From: Cricetomys ansorgei
Taxonomy: Eukaryota > Chordata > Mammalia > Rodentia > Nesomyidae
Length of the DNA: 64,000 nucleotides
Reading direction: 5' to 3'
Assembly: GCA_026225945.1 (NCBI GenBank)
Contig: JAMJFZ010000711.1
Coordinates: 248,001 to 312,000 of the forward strand
A model generated the notes under the pieces. The model made no database searches. It saw only the letters and a list, made by a program, of their open reading frames with translations, and was not told the DNA's origin. The position numbers and the translations under genes are program-made. Each line of letters begins with the position of its first letter. The first letter of the stretch is position 1. Positions 48,901 through 56,995 of this stretch are shown here, in pieces.

Positions 48901-51900
48901 CAGCAGGCCATCTTTCCAAATCTTTACCTCCCACACTACTCAAGAACTTTGCCTGCAGGTTTTTGCGAATACTGTTCCCTCACCCTGGATCATTATTCTA
49001 CATTATATCTGTACAAGTTCTTCACCCTTTGGATTCGTGTTACATTTCTTGAGTGATCTCCCTGACTCTTCTATGTGGCACTAAACATTTTTTGACTCCA
49101 TAATAGCTACTCTGCTCTCCTCCCTTGGTCTGTTCTTCATATTGCTTACTTCCCTCACACATTAACTACTTGTCTTATTATTACTTCGTCTCCAAATGGA
49201 CTGATAGAGCAGAGCCTGCACATATGTGTCCATAGCATGAGATTCCTTCCAGGAATGTTATGTGTCATTTATTCACATAGTAAAAGATCCATGCCACTGA
49301 ATATTGAGACTTTAAAACTGACAGAAAACCCAGTAGAATTGTTTTGTGAAATTCTGCTGGCTTTTTTGTAAGTTATAAAATTCAAGATGGCTGCAGTGCT
49401 ATGGGTTTGTAATCCCAGCGCTTATGAAGCAGGCTGTTCATGAGTTCCATGCTAGGTTGAACTACACTGTGAGAACTCCATCTCAAAAAATATGGAATAA
49501 TAGATACGTAAATAGCAAAATGTAATTTTGATACACATGCTTTTATATGAGGGTGACTTAGAGGGAGATGGTTTGAAGACACTTATTGCAACTTAAATGC
49601 TTATATCCTGGGACCAAAGAATTACACTTGTGGCTCTCTAGTCACTTCAAACTTGATATAGAAAAGTACATATGCATAAAAAGACATTTTCTTCAACATC
49701 AGCTACAGAATCAAAATGTAATTGTTTTGTTGACTATGCTACAGAAGTTCTTTTATTATTTTATTATTGTCACTTTGGTTTTTTGTTTTGGGTTCTGTTA
49801 TAGTTGTTGGTTTACAAGTGTATTAAATCAAGGTACACTCCCACATGGAAAGTTTTATATAATGTTCTCTAAGTGAAAAAGGTATATCTAGAATCATTTA
49901 TCTGTAATATAATACCTAGGATACAACTCAGATTGTTAGGCTCCCCTGAAAGTGGCTTTGCTTGCTTAGCCACCTCATCAGTCCCTCTATTTAAATTCTT
50001 ATATGTCATTCTAAAGCAAAATATATTACAAGTTTATGACTTGGACATTCAACAGGGTAACTGTTATCATATTTAAGAGAATATATCAGAGGAGGTAAAT
50101 TAAGAAATGTTGTCTTCCTGGACTAGCACTGTAATACACAGTGAAGAAAATGTCTCTTAATTACTCACACAGTCTACTCTGATTCAAGGGAAGTGATGTG
50201 AAACTAGTCACAGGTTTCAAAACACCATAATAATGGGTTACCTTCTGTTCTGGGACTAACTAGGACTTTGACTAATTGTTACCTCTAGAATAATCATATG
50301 TTCTCTTACAAGGCTGACAATATTCACCTTCTATGGATGAATCAGCATTAATATAAGCCACACCACGTTCTTGGAGGAGTCTGGAATGTTCCTAAAACAA
50401 AATATATTTAAAAACTATCAGCATGAATATAATAATTCCCTCCCACCAACAGCCTATCTGCCCTTCTTGAATGTAGATATTGGAATAAAGTTGGATCATG
50501 TTTTCCACAAGTTTGGTGCATAAAAATCTCAAAAGAAAGTTAGTGTGAAAAAGTTTTTGCAATGGTTACCAATGAGAAACAAGAGCAAACTTTTACATTT
50601 GAGAAAAGGAACAGTTTACACACAGTAGAAAGAAAAGGAGTTGGGATTTTAAACATGTACAACCATCTTATTTTTTCTAAATAAACATCAATTTAGGAAA
50701 CTTTTCAGCAGGAAAATTCTTTTAAAAATAATATCATTATTTAAGCAGAGGTGACATGCTAGATTCATAGGGAATTAGCTGTTTCCAATTTACTGGTCAG
50801 AAAATATAGAAAGGATACAAAACCACGAAGACAATTTTTCTCATAGAATGCCATCACCTACTGGTAATTATACCTGACTGCACATTTTTAGAATAAAGAA
50901 GCTAGCTAGCAAAGTGCTATGGAAACATTTTGGGTCTCCTAAACATTTCATTTCCTAAGCATTTTGGTTGTAAGAGAGAAATCAGGAAAGTGTGTGCCAC
51001 TCTGAATAATTTGAAATGATTTGATCACAGTGTAGTGTTTCAGTGGGTGAAAGGCATGAGGAGCACTAAGAATTCATGGGCACCCTGAGCTAAATAAAGA
51101 TTATCTGAAAACCAACAAAATAATAATAACAACAATAACAATTCTATAGAGACAAACTGCTCCCTGAAATATTAGTAAATGTCCCTGACTCCAGGATTAA
51201 ACTTTCCGATGGAAGAAAGCATCAGTTTGATCATCAAGAATACCTCATGTTTTCAGAGATACCTGTAATATCTAAGTTTAATGGGAACCAAATGATCATT
51301 CATAGTATCATGGGAAGCTGATGGAGCACATATCAATGTGACACATATTTACTTCTCTATCACGCAAAGCCAATAATATATTCCTATGGAGTTACTATTT
51401 AAGGGGCCTGGGAAATACTGTCTGCCTCACTTTCTGCAGTATTTCATAAGAGATGAGTCCACTGTGATAAGAAGATAAATGTAAATCAAACCTTACTATA
51501 GATCCTGAGGGTTCAGTGTGACTGGCATGTGAGCTGTTTTAAGTGGTATGGAAGAATCACATTATGTTCATGTTTATGTTCATTTCTATATTTGGTTTAC
51601 AGTGCACTGATTTATTTATTGTTGCATTATCAAGATATACAGTGTAGAGGAATATTTAATCCTTTTAATCCAGTAGCATGGCTGCTCTAGGGTAGAAAAA
51701 TGCTGGTATACAACTTTAATCCCAGTATTCATAAAGCAGTGGTAGCACAAATCCTAGCATTTGGGAGACAGGAAACGGAGCTCAAAAGGAGTCAGTGTCA
51801 GACAAGAAGCAACTTCTGAGATGAGTTAGAATGAAGGGCAGACAAAGTGAGAGATCAGAAGAAGAGTTAGCAGAGTAAGGACATACCCTTCTCTTGTGAT

Positions 51901-54900
51901 ATAAAAGCAAGCTCTCAGTTCAGAGAGGCAGTATAAGTCAGAGAGAGGTCAAGACACAGAGAAAATGAAGCAGTCTAACTGAGAATAAGGCAGAGAAGCA
52001 AAGAAACTGACTGAGGCAGTGCCTCAGTGTGAAGAAGCAAAAGCTTAGAAAGGGAAAAGACACAGAAGCAGTTAGAGAAGTTGCAGGAGTCAGCCAGAGT
52101 CTGAAGAGTCAGAAGAGCTTAGTCAGAAATAGTCAACTGGCTCAGAAGATCAGTTTGAACTAGTCATCTTAGAGAAGAGTTTGAACAAGAACAGTGAGTG
52201 AGTTGCCCAGTAAAGCTTTGAGTTCAGAAGGAAATAGTTTGAACGGCTCAGTCATCTGTAAGCCTCAGAGGCTTAAATATTCTAAAGATGGTATGAAGGC
52301 AGAGGCTGAAGTCTTCCCAATCTAGGCTTAAGACTAGGTTGTACAGAGAGAGACCTAAATGCTGAAGGACTCCAGGACTAATGACTGGTGACTGAATTAG
52401 CAAAAGAATAAACAATCTTTGAACCTGAATCAATATCTGTGGCTACAATAAAAATAAATAATTTCAATAACTGACATTGAAGCAGAAGGTAATTTTCCAA
52501 ATGAGATATTTTTGTTGATTTTTAAAATTTTTACTTTTTTAGCATGTATGCCATGCCACATATGTGGAGGTCAGAAGGCAGACTTCAGCCTTCAGTTCTT
52601 TATTCTACCATCAGGTCCCAGTAATTGGATTCAATTGATCAGGCTTGGCAACAAGTTCATTTACCAGCTAAAACATCTCTCTGGCATCTTGTAGATTTTT
52701 GAACATGATACAATGCTTTAGAATAATTAGACATGACCAACCTCTGGTCACTGGATGCGTGCAGCCAAATACAGTATAAATGCAGTCTAACACAAACTTG
52801 TAAACATGCTTAAAACATTATGAGATGATTTTCATTTGGTGATTTATAAAATGACTTGATTGTGTGATTCTCAACATGAATTCTGTGTATACAATGTTAT
52901 AATCTCTAGTCGTTGTTTAACTGAATTCACTTGTTATGTTTCCAAGCTTCACAATTGTTTTGTCATTGAAAATTTATATTGAAGCAAATCGTCAACTAAC
53001 CTCTGCCCACTCTGTAGAACCAAGAAGGCCAAACTCTTCTGCATCCCAGCTTGCAAATAAAATTGTTCTTCTAGGCCTCCATCCTAAAACACATATGCAC
53101 AACATATAAATGCTGGCAAAGTATATAGCACACACAAGACATGAAGATTTCTACAAGACAGATAAGCCCAAAATACTGTTTTGTTTTTTTTTTGTTTTTG
53201 TTTTTGTTTTGATTAGAAATAAGGAGTTGTGGCTCACATTGTTACTATTTCTCTATGTTTTAAAAATGGGTTTTGCTAAAATAAAAAGTACTGTTATATT
53301 ATAAAAGAGAAAAATGTAAACAGTTAAAACCTTGTGAGGCCATGAGGTATTTATGATTGACAAGGAGTACGAAACTGCTCTGATCTTCAGATGCCTGACA
53401 TGAAGGAAGAAATCATTGGTATGGCCAGTGCTAGAGTGGCAGACAGGACTGTAGAAAACTATTTAGAAACCTCCCGTGTTATCCTGAAATAACACGATCA
53501 AGACCTACTGCTATTGTGATTTTCTGTCCATTATCTGGTAAAGTTAGTCATCAATGGGCCACTTAAAGATAGCAGTATCCACTGATACCAAAAACCATGT
53601 AATGTGATAAGCCTTATTGCTTGGATATAATTAACACTGGCCTTGGGGGTAAAAAAGATAGTGTCAAGCTCTGACTCTCACTTCTTAGAAGCAACCAAGG
53701 TGTGCCATACAAACTGACTAAGCCTTCATTTCTTCATCTAAAGACCAGTATAACAGAATAAGAGGAGACATCATTTTGTTGTTCGGAGCATCAAATAGAA
53801 TAATGTTTATGAAGAATTTAGTTAGTGCTATAATGTCCTTGTAAGACTGATAAATATTTTAAATGTATTTATTAGGCATGTTTTCCCTGTAACTGTTGAA
53901 TCCATGTCTGTTTTGTCTCACTGTTACAATATCATTCAAATTTCTTACTCATTTAATTCCTTAACATTTCATTTTCTGACCACACACCTTTGTTATAACA
54001 ATGTTATTTTCTATTCACTGTAGAAATTTTCTTTATTATTTTTTTATAATACTTTCATTAATAATTTGAGTTTCATAAAATGTATCTTGCTAACACCCTT
54101 TTCCCATTTTTCCCTCTTCCACCCTACAACCCCTGTGCCCTCAAAAATAAATAAAAAAAGGCAAGCTGGGCAATGGTAACCCATGCCTTTAATTCCAGAA
54201 CTCAGGAGGCAGAGGCAGGCAGATCTCTGTCACTTCAAGGCCAGCCTGGTCTACAGAGTGAGTTCCAGGACACCCAGAAATAATGTCTCCAAAAAAAACC
54301 AGCCAAATAAAAGAAAATTAAGCCCAGCTAATCTGACAAGAGCATGGATCATGGGCATCATCACAGTTCCTGGAAGTTTTCTTATGAAATCATGAAACCT
54401 TTGTAATGAGATTAAACATGACCAAGATCATGAATTATGTAAAAACCCATGTCTCAAATTCTATTCATTAAAATATAAGGGGTGCACCTTTGCCTTTTAT
54501 TTTAAACAGAGATAACAGGATTTTGCAATGTGTCAACCCCAATGTTCTTGCTCTGTCATACATTAGCATAGAATCCTAGGTTAATATCTGTACAACGGGA
54601 ACAGAATGAGAAATAACATCACTCTGAAAGCTATAGAAGCAAAATAAATCACACGTGTGAATAGTTTCTCAGAAAATAGTGTGCAAAGTAAGCATACTTT
54701 CTTATCGTTGATTTAGAGTTAAGAGTTGAAAGATGGCTCTGCCGGTGAAGGTCCTTGCTGCCAAGACTGACAGTATGAGTTCAACCCCTGGAATCCACAG
54801 TGAAGGAGAAAACAGACTTCCACGAGCTGTCTTCTGATTTCCACACACATGGTGTAATATGCATGCCTGTGTATGTCTACTCACACACACACATATGTGC

Positions 54901-56957
54901 ACACAATAAGCAAATGTAAAATGCATATATATAGATATGCATCTACAGATATATGGGATATACACACACATATATATAATATATATAATATATAATATAC
55001 AATATAATATATTATATATATTTATATATGTATGCATATGTATATATACAAATATTACATATGTATATATTACATACATGCATACACACATATATCATAT
55101 GTATATATTATATATGTATATTTATATACATTCATATGTATGTATTGATATGTATTCATATGTATGTATACATATATGTATTATGTATTCTATTGTATTT
55201 TATATATGTATATGTGTATATCTATATTCCATATATCTGTAGATGCATATCTTATATGACTTATAAATATATAATAATATATTATGTGTTATATATTATA
55301 TGTATATTATATATAATTTACATATATACATATAGTATATGATATGCATCATGATTTTTTGCATAATTTTCATATTTATGCATATATATTACCTTTAGAA
55401 TTGGTTAAGATAATAAACTATAAAATTTCTACATGTAATGATTATTTTAAAGTACATGTAATGATCTGTAATTACATGTAATGACATGTAATAAATTTCT
55501 ATATGTAATCATTATTTTAAAAACTACAATGAACTAATTAAAATCTCTAAACGACAAATAAAATTGTTTTCAAATTAAAAATAATTCTGCAAAAAACCCA
55601 CAACGACCCATTTGAGTTATTGTTTTGTTTAAATTTCAACATTTTACTTGAAGTTTCTAAAATGACTTAATTAATGGTGATGAGAGTGTGAATGGGAGTA
55701 AGATAATGAAGACAAAGCTTAGGACAGAGTTCTACTGGGTAGAACCATCAATACATTTTTCTAGTTAGAGCCATTTTCTCTTGAGTTACTGATTACAACT
55801 GACCTGAGGTGTTGGGATAGAGAAATCTAGGAGTGCCTCTCCAAGTTCTTAGCCAGGAAAGCCTTATCATATTCAGAACCTGGAGTGTGCTCACCCATCT
55901 TCAACTTCTTTGTTGTACAGAGCAACCAATAACCACGTGATTTATTTCAGATTGCCAGTTAATCTATAAATATTTTATAAACAAATTAAAAATAGTAAAA
56001 AATATCATTAACCAACATTAATGTTTGTACTCGTATTATTGCTAATTCATTGTCATTCTTGAGCTATTCTTAAGTTTATTAGTTTTCTCCTGTGTACTAG
56101 AGATTGAACAGAGGACTTCATGCAAATGAGGTACTAGGCTACTTCCCAGCCTTTGAGATGATATTTCACATTCACTTTGTAGAAGATAAAACTGCAGTTT
56201 CCATAATTTGGTTTTTCACTCACTGGTTCTCTTACCTCCTTTCTTTAGGATTCCAAAGCTCCTCACAATTTCATGAACAACAGCTGCTCCACTCTGAGGG
56301 TCAATGCCACCAAACACCCAAGCATCTCGGTGACCTCCAAGAATGACATATCTGTCTACACATTAACAGAACAAGGATCAAAAACAGAGCTAATTGCAAG
56401 TGACTCAACATCACTTACAGCTTAAATATTTATACCAAGTGTCCTTGGCCTGCACACATGGGTTATTTACTCAGCTATCAGTGTTTGTTTCATCTATCTG
56501 ATGAAAGTATAAATGTCATGCAAAAGTTAAATCAATGTGTTATTGAAGTTATAAGCATATAGGTAACAGGAAAATATGAAAGTATCTCTATCTATCCAAG
56601 TCTTCATAATTCTCTTATATCTTGTCTCACTTTATGTCCATCATTTACAGAGAGAACACAACTTTACACTTCCTAGTTCTATTCAAGATCCAGCTAAAAA
56701 ATGTTCTTTTGTCTATGATTTTTTCGGTCTACTATAGGAAGAGGAAACTGTTTGGGATGGAAGTTTGAGGGACAATCTTTTTATGTTTGGTTGGATATTT
56801 ATTGCCTTTAAATGGAAAAATTCTCTATTAAATCATAATTTTCTTGTCCCTAGATATGTGTGTGTTTCAATCTCCCCATTTCCAATGTTGATCATACTGC
56901 CTATTCAAAATAATTATCCAGTAAGATTCAAGGAGTCACATGTGTGTATATGTGTGA

Positions 56958-56995
<38 letters not shown>

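Noticed and set aside
54702..55342. Overlapping long frames of Tyr, Ile, His and Cys on both strands
   Set aside because: They are translations of TA/CATA simple repeats next to a B3 SINE.
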